64,000 bases of DNA from Doryteuthis pealeii (Eukaryota; Mollusca; Cephalopoda; Myopsida; Loliginidae). Numbering within the stretch: position 1 is the stretch's first letter; each line of letters opens with the position of its first letter. The position numbers and the translations under genes are program-made. The stretch is from assembly GCA_023376005.1 (NCBI GenBank), contig CM042181.1, positions 3,136,271 through 3,200,270 on the forward strand. The letters run 5' to 3'. Positions 31,226-42,621 of this stretch are shown here, in pieces. A model generated the notes under the pieces. The model worked only from the letters and a program-made list of their open reading frames with translations, was not told the origin of the DNA and did not search any database.

Positions 31226-31917
31226 CATTCCTTATTTCGATCTTATTTTTCTTTCTGTAAAGAAGCCGGAAAGTTTTTATTGTAAAAAGTTGCCACAAAA
31301 TGTAGCAACAAAACTAAGATAACTAAAGATTTCTACATAATGTAATTCTTGACCTGCATTTGCTAAATCAGCCACCATTTTTATTAATATTCCTTTTCTG
31401 AATGCAAGTATTCGAATTTTCTGCGCAGTTATTAGTATATTATTCTGACATTATTTCTCTCTGTTTTTGATATATATCCGAAACAAGTAGTTGCCGTATG
31501 CGATACTAAAAGTAGCATTCATTTCAGATGGTTTGGGGCTTGATTACTCATTTCATGTTAACTGTCTTATTAAATCGATACCTTGAGTTAATATGTTGTA
31601 TATAACTAAAAGGATTCAAAGAGAATAAAGAACAGGTGGGGGGAATGATTGGTTGTATGAGCTGAGCGAAAGTATACAGTATTCGTCTCGTCTTGATTTT
31701 AGATGCCCCTATATAAATGTTCAAAATAATGCAATGCCAACACAATGCATAAACTTACAAATTCAAATTAACTGTACTAAAATGTGATTATTTAAAACAG
31801 AAGAGAAGAAAATGAAGAATATCCCGAGATATGAGTCTTTGAAAAAATAAATGTTAAAGAATTAAGATCATTCAATCTACTGTTCGTAAACAAGAAAAAA
31901 TCGAAAAACTGTAACTG
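31226..31917. other. Unassigned; start of P2 at about 31358
   Basis: No gene seen. Sequence from 31358 is mirrored at the window end. Confidence 0.5.
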
Positions 31918-31949
31918 ATGTTTACAGTGCTAAAAGGAATAAGGTTCTT

Positions 31950-32236
31950 TTATATATGGCTGCTCCCCATCTCACAAACTATCCGAGTGAGACGGACAAG
32001 ACATGCAGGACACTGCTGGAGAAACAAGGAGGAACTCATAAGCGACGTTCTCCTGTGGAAGCCAACACATGGACATTCAAGTGTGGGGCGACCAGCAAGG
32101 AACTACATTGACCAGCTATGTGGGGATGCTGGTTGCTCCACAGAGGAGCTCCCAGGTGCAATGAATGATAGGGAAGGTTGTCGAAAGATTGTCATGGATA
32201 CCCGTGCTGTATGCGCGACATGATGATGATGATATA
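31950..32236 (+). pseudogene. 3' end of an RTE-type non-LTR retrotransposon
   Basis: A frame of 101 residues (31918-32223) reads R-R-T-R-H-A-G-H-C-W-R, then L-I-S-D-V-L-L-W and V-G-R-P-A-R-N-Y, ending shortly before an (ATG)n tail at 32219-32236. That C-terminal peptide and the short ATG tail are typical of RTE-like elements, whose ORF encodes an endonuclease and a reverse transcriptase. Only the C-terminal end survives, a 5' truncation normal for such copies. Mirror at 63100-63420. Confidence 0.7.
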
Positions 32237-32275
32237 TGGCAGAATGTAATGCAGAATCACAAAATCAATATTTTT

Positions 32276-32640
32276 TACAAAGTGAACTATTGATTGATTT
32301 TAAAGGCATGTCAACTTCAGTAGGGTTATATTATACTCAGAAGTTATGGAATCGCATTCATTGTGCAGTCATATATTCATTTTTTGTGTAATTGTTTCTA
32401 AAGACTGTTTTGCACTTGGCCCTATCGAATAGGAATATTTAAAAAAAAAAGACCAATTTGATCCATGAATAAGACACTTAGAGGCATGAACACTCGCTCA
32501 GAGTATACCTGGGAATACTGGCAATGGAGGATACTCTACACTAATCAGAGCTTGAGAAACGGAGCCTCAGCATCAGATGCAGTTTAGTGCTATAATCTAC
32601 TGCCCTATCACTAGATCCTTCAGAGACATAAGACACTCAA
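32276..32640 (+). repeat. Dispersed repeat D, variant
   Basis: GGCATGTCAACTTCAGTAGG module and CCTGGGAATACTGGCAATGG block. No coding. Confidence 0.55.
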
Positions 32641-32647
32641 GACACCA

Positions 32648-32812
32648 TCGTAGTGTAATGGTTACGAAACTGGACACGCTGATCCATTAATACTGAATAG
32701 CGAGTTCGATCCTCACTGGATTCCCATACTTGCGACCTTGTGTCATATCCTACCCGTAGAGATCGGTTTGGATAAATACCTACATGTCGAAGGTTCTATT
32801 TATTAGGATTGA
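32648..32812 (+). mobile_element. tRNA-derived SINE, family C
   Basis: A box GTAGTGTAATGGTTACG, B box CGAGTTCGATCCTCACTGG, tail CTTGTGTCATATCCTACCCG. Confidence 0.75.
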
Positions 32813-32867
32813 TTAATACTTTACAACTGACAAATAACTGAAAAATCAAAGAATAAATGGATAAAAG

Positions 32868-32940
<73 letters not shown>
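32868..32940. repeat. (TA)n microsatellite
   Basis: Imperfect alternating TA. Confidence 0.95.
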
Positions 32941-32943
<3 letters not shown>

Positions 32944-33300
32944 TATGAAACAAGACGCACATCTCGTATCTGATGAGTTTCTTTTCGATCCTTTAAAGTG
33001 TTTGATCCAATTTCTTAATATCAGGAGGGAATCTGTGAATTAGTACCCCAAAATGTTCATCCCTAATACTTTTTGAACTCCGAAGTGCCATCTTCAGGGG
33101 GAATATAGTTGAGTGTGTTCCTGGTTCTATTCAAACACGGAATGTGGTAAAACAATCAAATAGTAGTAGAAACAAGTAGGAAGGGGAACTTACATAAATT
33201 ATATGGAACGAAGTGCCCCGAAAACTTGAAAGGATCGTCAGATACGGGACATCCATCCTGTTTAATATTGTATTCATTAAAGATAAAATTATCCCCCCAT
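32941..33300 (-). mobile_element. Penelope-type terminal repeat fragment
   Basis: On the minus strand CTGAAGA (33091-33097) and a GGCACTTCGGAGTTC hairpin resemble a hammerhead with the second stem strand and GAAA eroded. The two outer ends (CGTATCTGATGAG and CGTCAGATACGGG) are inverted, again a paired layout. Confidence 0.5.
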
Positions 33301-33309
33301 ATATATATA

Positions 33310-33589
33310 TAGGAAGCGCGTGGTGTAATGGTTAAAGTCAATGGAAATGGACTCGTCGCCCCGAGTTCAAATCCTGGACCTGGTAATTGCATTTCACTTA
33401 GCGCTAATACCCTTGGGAATGGTATGAATCCTACTCTCCCCTCCAGCTATGGGTAAATAGCAGGGCAGACTGGGTTCTTTAACCATGGCTAGGTAACCAG
33501 TCTAGGAGAAGGAAAACTCTGAATTCAAACCTGTTGAACTCCGCTTAAGAAATTGACCTTGTGTCACATCCTGCTCGTGCGGAGGAGTT

Positions 33590-33596
<7 letters not shown>
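33310..33596 (+). mobile_element. tRNA-derived SINE, family B (best copy)
   Basis: A box GTGGTGTAATGGTTAAAG, B box GAGTTCAAATCC, body AGCGCTAATACCCTTGGGAA and AGCAGGGCAGACTGGG, 3' region GAAATTGACCTTGTGTCAC. Inserted between TA runs. Confidence 0.82.
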
Positions 33597-33648
<52 letters not shown>

Positions 33649-33885
33649 ACGCCTCTACTCGGAGAGAATGTAACACAATGTCATTTTAAAGCGGTCTTAA
33701 TTCAAAGTTGTTCTTCTCCTATACGGCTGCAAAACCGTAGTTAAGGCGTTCTGAGTGTTCTACAGTCATACCCATAGCTGGAGGGAGAATAGTTGAATTC
33801 GAATCTTTCTTAAGGATATTAGTGCTATGTGAAATTCAAACAGCCTGGTCCAGGATTTCGACCACGGTAACCATTACAAGACAAA
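33597..33885 (-). mobile_element. (TA)n then inverted SINE family B copy
   Basis: TA run to about 33648, then a minus-strand SINE facing the previous one; the pair could form a hairpin in transcripts spanning both. Confidence 0.65.
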
Positions 33886-34501
33886 TGCATCCATAAACCC
33901 ATGAGATATAAACACAACATACTTTTACTTTCATAAGAGATATCAAAATTCCTCAGATATAAATATTCTTTAGATGAAACTATATTATTGGAAGACAATT
34001 TGATCAAAGTGACATTGAAAGTGTTGTGAACAGGGGAACGAAATGAATGAAGTCTTAACATTATTGAGTGTGCATAAGCCCTGCCAGTAAGAAGTCCAAG
34101 GCAGATTTATGAACGATGATTATAAGAGACAAGAGTTGAAATAAATCAGAAGAAGAAAGACAAATTCAAAATGAGAAGCCAAAAGTGCGATACAGTGGAA
34201 CAATTCGAAGTAAAAACGTTGTTTTCAGCACCTGCTTGCGAATGCGCAATGAGATTAAGCAATATTCCCATAGCTCCTGCAGATATAAAAACAACTTTTT
34301 TGCTGTGTATATTTGATTGTACGAAATACAATGAATTTCTCGGTGGTTTTATTAATCTACTGAGGAACATTATACAGTCCGCTCGCTTTCTGGTGAATTA
34401 CGTTACTTATCAAGTAATTTCGTTCCCATGAATTATATCAAATCCAAAATAGGCAGTTGAATAGCAAATGTGAAAATGAAAATGTCAAGTTATATACTAA
34501 A
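33886..34501. other. Unassigned; one 86-residue frame of unknown meaning
   Basis: 34171-34431 (plus) is open for 86 residues with M-R-S-Q-K-C-D at the start, no domain recognised. The mirror at 60530-60760 is not open, so there is no support for coding. Confidence 0.4.
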
Positions 34502-34900
34502 CTAGAAGTGGCCTACCCAGCGTCACCTGGGTAGATGTGGGGAAACTCTGGTGTATGGATTTGTTTACTTTTGAGATTTACTAATGTTGGACACTTTTAA
34601 GTATAATTTTCAATTTTATTTCTATGTATATTTTAATATTTAAATATCTTCAAATATAATCAAATCTTCATAATGTTCGCACAGAAAGCAAGAACAATGA
34701 TATTAAATTGTATTTATATTTACTTTGTCGTTAATTGGTTTATTATCATAGTTTCAACCGGACATACATACATACACACACAACTGTCCAGTACATATGT
34801 ATAGATGAATGTAACAAGTTGGTTCAGAAGACATATCACGTATCCTGGCTTAATTGTGGGGGTGCTATTCGTGTAGCGCTAGGCAGCAATAACCTGACCT
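34502..34900 (-). mobile_element. 3' end of a second Helitron family (H2)
   Basis: On the minus strand: hairpin TACCCAG/CTGGGTA with loop GTGACG (34514-34533), eight bases GGCCACTT, CTAG (34502-34505), then T. This is the Helitron terminal layout with a sequence unrelated to H1. The 5' TC end was not located, so the right boundary is only nominal. Confidence 0.6.
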
Positions 34901-34929
34901 AGACATTCATATCGAGATCAAAACATATT

Positions 34930-35065
34930 TTGTGGCGAGTCTGGTGTGGCATATTGGATAACGAGCTCGACTGCAACATTATGGTAAACAAGTTTCGAAC
35001 TCCAGTCGTGCTATTACGTTACTTTCTGACTACAACTTTTGAGAAAGGCATGAACACCCCCATCC
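34930..35065 (+). mobile_element. Possible tRNA-derived SINE head
   Basis: TGGTGTGGCATATTGG may be an A box and AAGTTTCGAACTCCAG a B box, 50-60 bases apart. Family unknown. Confidence 0.4.
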
Positions 35066-35082
35066 AGCTATGGATTATTTGT

Positions 35083-35570
35083 TTTGTTTTACGGTATATC
35101 AACCTCAGTGAGTCATTTAATACCGATGTAAAGTTTTGAAATATCAATTCTTAATGGATAATACCATTTTTTTTTTATAAATACATTTTTCATTTTAACC
35201 ATAGATAGGACCCTAACAGGTGCTACCACTCCGGGTCAGAGTGGACCAGGGAAGCAATGGTGATGAAGGGGTGTTCCACATTCCCAAACCTCCAGAACTG
35301 GAACCTCACATCAGATAGAGTTAACGTCATCCCAGGCATGTAGACCCGCAGTCACCGCCTTCTAGCACCCATTGATAAAAAGGGTATTGGGGCTTGCCAT
35401 AAGGCAATAGGGTTGGGAAAATCATATAGGTGCTAGGGCTTGACGTGACCAGCCGATTGATCGGAGGGGGCCTCTCCGGACGCTCGTCTAGCCCAAGTTA
35501 GGGCCAAAGTGGAGTCTGCATGTAATGAAACTGCTCATCACCTGGAGCTATGGATTAAATAGTTCACTAC
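35083..35570 (+). repeat. Dispersed repeat D (long copy)
   Basis: TTTTACGGTATATCAACCTC module, then ATAGGACCCTAACAGGTGC, ACTCCGGGTCAGAGTGG and AGCCGATTGATCGGAGG. Same order as 41010-41600. Confidence 0.7.
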
Positions 35571-35712
35571 TGTCCTTCTGCAAGAATGACTTTGACATTA
35601 GATAGCACACGAAGGTTAGTATGTCATTGAAAGAAGAAAACCAAACAAAGAACAGATTTGAATTCATAGTTTTCCTAGACGGGTTACAATACAAGGTTAA
35701 AGAGCCGTCCCA

Positions 35713-36015
35713 TCCATGGTGTAATGGCTAGCAAGCTAGTTTCGCAAAGCTAGTACGCAATACTACTTAAAACAGAGTTCGATCCTAATGAATGCCTCAT
35801 ACTTGAGACCTTGTATACATCCTACCCCTGGTGAAATACGTGGTGAATAAGTATATAAAGGCCATCATCGTGGTGTAATGGTTAGTCAGCTAGTCTCGTT
35901 ATTAATTACTACTAAATATCAAGTTCGATTCTCACTGGATGCCTCCCACTTTGCAATTTTGTGTCATATCCTACGCGTGGCGAACGGTTTGCGTCATAAT
36001 ATCTACCAAGGTGAA
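35713..36015 (+). mobile_element. Two head-to-tail SINEs, family C
   Basis: First 35713-35855, second 35866-36015. Each has GTGGTGTAATGG or a variant as A box and AGTTCGATYCTMA as B box, with CTTGT...CATCCTAC-type tails. Mirrored at 58860-59105. Confidence 0.75.
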
Positions 36016-36019
36016 AAGC

Positions 36020-36140
36020 CAATCTGCTCACTATTTCTACAATTAGAGGGAGAGAATAGATAGATTATACCTTATCTAAGGGTATTAGCGCTATGTGAAA
36101 TGCATCTAGCTTCGTCCAGGATTCGAACCGTGTAGTTTAA
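36020..36140 (-). mobile_element. SINE family B fragment
   Basis: Minus-strand piece with AGCGCTA and CATTTCACATAGCGC-type blocks and the B-box region. Confidence 0.5.
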
Positions 36141-36554
36141 ATGCACATCTTACGATAATTTAACCGTTTTGAAACAAGTGCTTTAGAAATAACAACCAAA
36201 TATACGACTTAGAGAAAAAAGCTGGTATCTTGAAATTCTTGCAAACGAGTAAGATTAGATCATGTTATCAAGAATATATGAATACAACCAGAAACTGCAT
36301 ATAGAACAATATAGATGTTATGAAAATATAAATATATAAAAATATATGTCAATCCAGACATATAGTTAAAAGGAAAGTAACGTTGAAGTTAACATGACTT
36401 GCTTACAGATAGTTTCTCACCTTGCCATTTGGTTTGAGAAACTGACAGTAACCAAGCGCAGTTGACTTCATGTCCACGTCATCCTTATATATACATGCTT
36501 TTAAACTGGAATTGAGCTCTATTTACTCTAAATATAGCGTTCAAAACTTCTATA
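36141..36554. other. Unassigned
   Basis: No gene seen. Confidence 0.5.
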
Positions 36555-36586
36555 TATTTATATATATATATGAATAGATATATTAT

Positions 36587-36634
<48 letters not shown>

Positions 36635-36762
36635 TATATATATATAATATATATATATATATTATATGTAATATTATATATATATATATAATTATATATA
36701 TACATACATTATATATATATATATATATTATATATATATATATATTATATATATATATATTT
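36555..36762. repeat. Imperfect TA-rich microsatellite
   Basis: About 200 bp of TA with ATAT/TATT interruptions; mirrored at 58018-58252, where it is much more irregular. Confidence 0.95.
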
Positions 36763-36839
36763 GTTTTGGAATTACAAACTTGATGATAGCACAAACAAAT
36801 AATTCGAAGATAATGTTACTGCAACCACACGCCTGATAA

Positions 36840-37865
36840 TAAGGTAAAAATTTATTATTTATTATACAAATTCAAAACCACCAACCTCTGTTTGTTCCGC
36901 ACAATTCCTCTCCCAGACAAGTCCGGCTTAACTGAGACCAATGTAGTATACACGTTTAAATGTCCCCTAGAAGATTGGCAGTTCTCCCAGAAAATGAAAA
37001 TACATCATTCGGCTTTTCACCTCACCACTGTCACGGGTCGTCTAACCCTCCATTTAACAGATAATAGCTCATTTCAGCACACCTAAAATTACATTCATCC
37101 CCACTTCTAAGTTTAGCGAAGTAACTTCTAACGGAATACACCACATTCTAACACAAAGAAAAAATAACAAACTCCAATACTAAGAAGCTTTATGCATAAA
37201 AAATACAACCATCCTTAACACAATTAATTTCCAATGCGTACACACATTTTAAAATGCCTATAGCACTTTCTTATCAATTCTTCTCCAGTCTTCACATTAA
37301 TATAATTTTTTAAAAACTGGAACACATCACCTGTAGCTGCGCTAAAAACTGAACCAGTTATATGTTTATTTTTGTATGATATTTGTATAAATTAACAACC
37401 ACAGAAGTATTAAATTTTGGTAGTTTAAGAGTTAACATCATTTGGTGTAGAGCACTAGTTTCTGGTGGGTCTTATGAACCTAACAAAAGTGAAAGGGACC
37501 TTAGTTAGATTATCGCTGGCCAGGCTGGTCGGAATGAAGGCAACAAGCTGTGAGTTTCTATCTTGTTGATATGTCTATTCGTGAAGTTTCTGTATTTTGA
37601 GATTCTTTTAAATTGTTCTTATTTGTTGTATTCGCTGTTATTAAATGCTATTTGTTTCACGCTGTTATTAAATGCTATTTATTTCACGGTGTTAATTGAA
37701 TAAAATTAATTACATCAGTAAAAATTGTCATGCCTTCACATCTCTCAGACCGGGGCAGCCGTTAAATCACCCCTGATGATGGCACTTTGAAGTGCCGAAA
37801 GTACTCGGGACCTGAACTTTGGTGGACTAATCTACGAATTCCACCCAAATATTAAAAAGTTGGCC
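36840..37865 (+). pseudogene. Penelope-like element 3' fragment (GIY-YIG region plus ribozyme)
   Basis: A frame at 36892-37086 reads T-N-V-V-Y-T-F-K-C-P-L, then T-V-T-G-R-L-T-L-H-L-T-D-N-S, resembling the GIY-YIG endonuclease region that follows the reverse transcriptase in Penelope-like elements. The GIY and YIG residues themselves are eroded. About 690 bp downstream in the same orientation is a hammerhead-like core (37773-37800). Endonuclease then ribozyme is the known Penelope order. The reverse transcriptase is missing, and stops break the frame. Confidence 0.6.
37773..37800 (+). ncRNA. Hammerhead-ribozyme-like core, Penelope 3' region
   Basis: CTGATGA (37773-37779), stem II GGCACT/AGTGCC (37781-37786, 37791-37796), GAAA (37797-37800). 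Stem III and the cleavage triplet are uncertain. Mirror at 56966-56993 has C3 changed. Confidence 0.6.
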
Positions 37866-37986
37866 AGAAATCTTATAACCTGTCACAAATCATTGTTATT
37901 TTATATATTGCTATAATATCATATTGTATGAAATACATACAGATTATAAATACATCAAAGATATATTAGTCCGTCAAATATGTAAG

Positions 37987-38206
37987 TAAAGTCGTCGGGG
38001 TGGCCTAAAGTCGGTATCAGCCAATCACCGAGGTAGTCTATCCCCTTTTCACTAGCGCTAGACCAAGAAGATTGTTTTTGCGTCTGAGGTGGAGCGCCGC
38101 ACCTATCATCAGCTTCTTACTTCTTACAGATAAATGTGCCGGTATAGAACTAGGAACCTTGTGGTTTCTAACTGAACGCTCTGCCGACTGAGATAACCCG
38201 GCCCTA
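37987..38206 (-). mobile_element. tRNA-derived SINE, family A
   Basis: Minus strand: GGCCGGGTTATCTCAGTCGG (A box), CACAAGGTTCCTAGTTC (B-box region), body TAGCGCTAGTGAAAAGGGG. Confidence 0.78.
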
Positions 38207-38765
38207 TATGTACTAATACATAACACAGTCAATTTACCATTTGCCGTACACGTGTTGGTATTATATCATACCACTGACGCTTGTTACATTATTGGCCCAC
38301 TACGTGTACCAGCAATACTTTCAAAACTGATGCAATAAAGGAAATGTGACAATTCAAGTGAGGGACACTGTCATCTGACAAAACGTAAACGAATCGTTAA
38401 AGCCTTCCTAAAAGTTTTTTCTAGTTTACAATATCCTTATAATATCATAAGTATTTATATTTTCAACATTCCAGTTTCGATCATCTTTTTTATAAGTCGC
38501 TTGTTTTCATACAACTATAATCATGTGTTTGCACAGTTATATGGCTTCGAGCATTTGTATATAACAAATAATCTGCATATAGTTATATGGCTTCAAATAC
38601 TCCTATCTCATGCAAGTGGTTTATACAGAATTATATGTTTTAAACTATCTTATACTAAGAGTAATCCACGAAGGCGAGTTGTGCAGTGTTTATTGTCGTA
38701 GTCTGGCTGGTTGATTCGTGGTTGTATTTTACGGCATGTCAACCCTTAGGTTATTTTTTATGATA
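38207..38765. other. Unassigned; short duplicated TTATATGGCTTC motif
   Basis: No gene. ATGGCTTCGAGCATTTGTAT and ATGGCTTCAAATACTCCTAT are related lines at 38541 and 38588. A TTTTACGGCATGTCAACCC module lies at 38728. Confidence 0.5.
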
Positions 38766-39391
38766 TCTTATTATAATGGAGATTGTGGTGTTTTTCTGTC
38801 TGTAACCGAAACTAAATCACTACTCAAGTCACAATTCCCTTAGTAATTGATGTCACATTCACCATGAATTTATCCTTATTTTAACCTCAATTATTAATAC
38901 ATTGTTTTTACATTATTATACTGTTAACATATCTACATACTAATACAATGCAGTTGTATTTATATATACAACAAAATAGCGGTTCACAGTGTGAACGGGA
39001 AGGCTAATTTGCATATTGATATTAAAAATGTATTTTAATAAATATATGCTTAGTATTATTGGTTTCTAACTGTTTGGTTTTATTTTAATGAATATAAGCA
39101 AAAATCTCTTCAATGAATCTTAAATGAAATCCATTAACAAGAAAAGATAACTGTCATTTTATTCTTTACTTCCTCTTTTAACTAAATACTTAAATTAGAA
39201 AAAATAACAATGAAAGACGAGAGCGATGGAAGAGTAAATTTCAGTTGTTCTATTTTTCAATTATATCCCCTCTGTTTCAAATATTTTTATCTGAATTCTT
39301 ATTCAGTTTCATTAGCCTTTCTAATTTAATATGATATTTTATTATATTAAAACTTAAATACTTGCACCCGGAGGGTGCATATATTTGCTAG
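38766..39391 (+). mobile_element. Helitron H1, complete
   Basis: TC at 38766 after A; hairpin 39363-39377; CTAG at 39388-39391 followed by T. About 626 bp. Confidence 0.88.
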
Positions 39392-39403
39392 TAATAATAA
39401 TAA

Positions 39404-40043
39404 TCTTATTATAACGGAGATTGTGGGTTTGTCTGTCTGTAACCGAAACTATATTACTATTCAATTCACAATTCCATTTGTTATTTACATCACATTCTCC
39501 ATGATTTTATTTTTTATTTAAACCTCAATTATTAGTAAAATTGTTTTACATCATTAAGACTGTTAGCAATATCTACATACTAATAACATGCAATTATATT
39601 TATATATTCAACGAAATAGCGGTTTACAGTGTGAATGGGAAGGCTAATTTGCATATTGATCTTAAAAAAATTGATTTTAATAAATATATTCTTAGTATTA
39701 TTGATTTCTAATTGTTTGGTTTTATCTTAATAAATATGAGCAAAAATCTCGGGGATAAATCTTAACAGAAATCTATTAACATAAAGAAATAACTGTAATT
39801 TCATTCTTTTCTTCCTATTTTAACTAAATAGTTAAATTAGGGAAATTTACCACTGAAAGACGGGAGTAAGGGAAAATGGTGGAACAGTTAGTTTCAAAGT
39901 TGTTCTATTTTCCGATTATACCCCTCTGTTCCAAATATTTTTTATCTGAATTCATATTCAGTTTCATTAGCCTTTCTAATTTAACATAGTTTATTATATT
40001 AAAACTTAAATACTTGCACCCGGAGGGTGCATATATTTGCTAG
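39404..40043 (+). mobile_element. Helitron H1, second copy in tandem
   Basis: Starts TCTTATTATAACGG after host A, separated from the previous copy by only TAATAATAATAA; ends CTAG at 40040-40043 followed by T. Noticeably diverged from its neighbour, so the pair arose by two insertions, not a recent duplication. Confidence 0.88.
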
Positions 40044-40691
40044 TAATAATAATAATTATTTGCAGTAATAGAGATGAGACTGTAAACCATGTACTCTGCG
40101 AATGTAGCAAACTAGCACAACGGGAGTACAAGACTAGACACGACTGGGTTGGGAAGGTGATCCACTGGGAATTATGCAAAAGATTTAATTTTGACCATAC
40201 AACAAAATTATATATGCATAAACCAGAATCTGTTCTTGAGAACGAAACGCACAAAATTCTCTGGGACTTTGAAATAAAAACGGATCACCTTATCCCAGCA
40301 AGAAGATCAGACCTAGTGTTGATTAACAAAAAAGAAAGAACTTGTTTACAGGTGGATTTTGCAGTGCCAGCAGATCACAGGGTGAAGCTAAAGGAAAATG
40401 AAAAAAATGGACAAATATCTGGACCTTGCCAGAGAACTGAAAAAGTTATGGAATATGAAAGTCAAAGAGATACCAATTGTAGCTGGTGCACTTGGAACGG
40501 TCCCAAAAGGATTGGAAAAGGGTTTGGAAAGTCTGGAAATCAGAGGAAGAATTGAGACCATCCAGAACACTGCACTGCTGCAATCTGCCAGAATACTCAG
40601 AATAGTCCTGGAGACATGAGGAGACTTGCTGTCACTCAGACTCCAGTAAAAGACCATCAGCTAATGCTGATGTGAAAACTCAAAAAGAGTA

Positions 40692-40692
<1 letters not shown>
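40044..40692 (+). pseudogene. Restriction-like-endonuclease retrotransposon tail, copy B
   Basis: Encodes the zinc-knuckle remnant C-x8-H-x4-C (C-S-N-R-D-E-T-V-N-H-V-L-C-E-C), then Y-K-T-R-H-D-W-V-G-K and the endonuclease core S-D-L-V-L...V-D-F-A-V-P. The P of the PD pair is changed to S, and one extra A in a run near 40404 shifts the frame; the remaining C-terminal part continues at 40398-40619. It starts at nearly the same point of the ORF as copy A. 3' UTR ends in (AAT)n. Mirror at 54030-54660. Confidence 0.75.
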
Positions 40693-40734
<42 letters not shown>

Positions 40735-41009
40735 GGTGTGGACATAGTTAAGAAGAGGAAACCTCAATGTTACAGAAAAAAGACTTTAGAATAAGAAAGA
40801 GATAAATGTGAGACTTTTGCATTAAGGTGAAATGTCAAGAAAGTAAGCGGAGGTTATTTTGCAGAAGAAATAGGAATATATGTTTTCTCTCCCTAAAATA
40901 AAAAAAACATTTCTCTGAAGTTTGATATTTACTTATGTGGTTTATGTTTGTTTGTGTGTGTGTGTGTGTGTGTGTTGTTGTTTATTTTGTTTGTTTGTTT
41001 TGTTTTATG
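40693..41009. repeat. (AAT)n tail, then unassigned with a GT run
   Basis: (AAT)n to 40734; (GT)n at about 40950-40975 followed by TTTG-rich low complexity. Confidence 0.8.
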
Positions 41010-41600
41010 GATGCTCTGATTGGCACCTAATATTCGATCCAGTATTGGGGTACTAACTGGTGCAGCACGATGGTAATAAGTTCAGTCGGTCATTTAATGC
41101 CGACAAAGTTTTGAAATAAATTCATTCTTAATGGATACACAATTTTTTTACAAACTCGGTTTTTTTTTCTATTTAACCCATACATAGAACCCTAACAGGT
41201 ACTACCACTCTGGATCAGAGTAGAACTAGGAGTACTGGCGATGAAGAGGTACACTCCCCAGAGCTCCAGAATTCGTACCTCAGTACTAGATGCACTTTAA
41301 CGTTAATAACAAGGACACTAAGACACTTAGCCATCGCCTTCTAGCCCAATTTATAAAAAGCGTTGGGGTTTGCTACAAGGGCAACAGGATCAGAACAATC
41401 AGTTAGGAGCTACAGCTTGATGAGTCCCAGCCGATTGGTCGGAAGAACCTCTCCGACCTCCAAGGACAAAGTGGTGTGCTGGATGTCATGGCCTGCTTAG
41501 CAACCAGGATTCTGTCTTTAAACATCACAGTTTGGCACCCACGGCCAACTGTATATTCAACAGTACCTAACAACAGGGCTGTATCATTGGAGGAAATATC
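41010..41600 (+). repeat. Dispersed repeat D (long copy)
   Basis: GAACCCTAACAGGTACTACC, ACTCTGGATCAGAGTAG and AGCCGATTGGTCGGAAG in the same order as 35083-35570. Mirror at 53130-53700. Confidence 0.65.
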
Positions 41601-41726
41601 GAGACAGTAAGATTTTCTTGAAGTGGGAGTTATTTTGCAAACGATATAAGAAATTTATGTTTTCTCTCGCCAGAATGAAAAGAAACATTCTCTGAGTATG
41701 AGGTTTAGTTATTTTGTAGTGCCTTT

Positions 41727-41727
<1 letters not shown>

Positions 41728-41795
<68 letters not shown>
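41728..41795. repeat. (GT)n microsatellite
   Basis: Uninterrupted GT of about 66 bp. Confidence 0.97.
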
Positions 41796-41796
<1 letters not shown>

Positions 41797-42040
41797 GGTT
41801 TAAAAAAAAACAATAGTCTAACGTGAATAATTTCAGAACTAAGATTTTCCTCTCCAGGAAAATAGTATTTTCTGAAAAACACCTACAAACTTATTAGTTG
41901 TTTATTTTCATGTGATCGCGTGTTCAAATAAATTATTTGATAGAATAATTATTTCAACTTATGTTGTTTTTCTCAATTTTCTCTTAAATAGTTGTTGAAC
42001 ATTCTTTAACTAAATCTTTCCAAATTTATTTAATAATAAC

Positions 42041-42270
42041 AGGACCTGTGGATATACCAGAGTATGATAATTTAATTATTACAACGTTTGATATATTTAC
42101 TTAAGAGCTATGGGGAAAATTTCAATATGTAAAAAGTATAATAATCTTGACTAGCAGGACCTGTGGATATACCACAGTATGATAATTTAATTATTACAAC
42201 GTTTGATATATTTACTTAAGAGCTATTGTAATTAGTTCAATATGTAAAAAGTACAATATTCTTGATTTAA
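42041..42270. repeat. Tandem duplication of a 115-bp unit
   Basis: AGGACCTGTGGATATACCA starts at 42041 and 42156; the two units are nearly identical throughout. Confidence 0.9.
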
Positions 42271-42313
42271 CCCTATAATTTTTCTTTCTTTTTTTTCATG
42301 TGATTATTATAAT

Positions 42314-42346
42314 CTCTCGCTCTCTCTCTCTCTCTCTCTCTCACGC

Positions 42347-42379
<33 letters not shown>

Positions 42380-42410
42380 GTCTCTCTCGCACACACACAC
42401 ACACACGCTA

Positions 42411-42457
<47 letters not shown>

Positions 42458-42541
42458 ACACACACACACACACACGCTCTCTCTCTCTCCGCACACACTC
42501 TCTCTCTCTCTCTCGCTCGCACACACACACACATACACACG

Positions 42542-42620
<79 letters not shown>
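42314..42620. repeat. (CT)n/(CA)n/(CTGT)n microsatellite cluster
   Basis: CT runs interspersed with CA and CTGT blocks. All frames across it are low-complexity. Mirror at 52110-52420. Confidence 0.95.

Positions 42621-42621
<1 letters not shown>

Noticed and set aside
34171..34431. An 86-residue protein with a possible hydrophobic C-terminal segment
   Set aside because: No motif, and the other palindrome arm does not keep the frame; no sign of splice sites or neighbouring exons.
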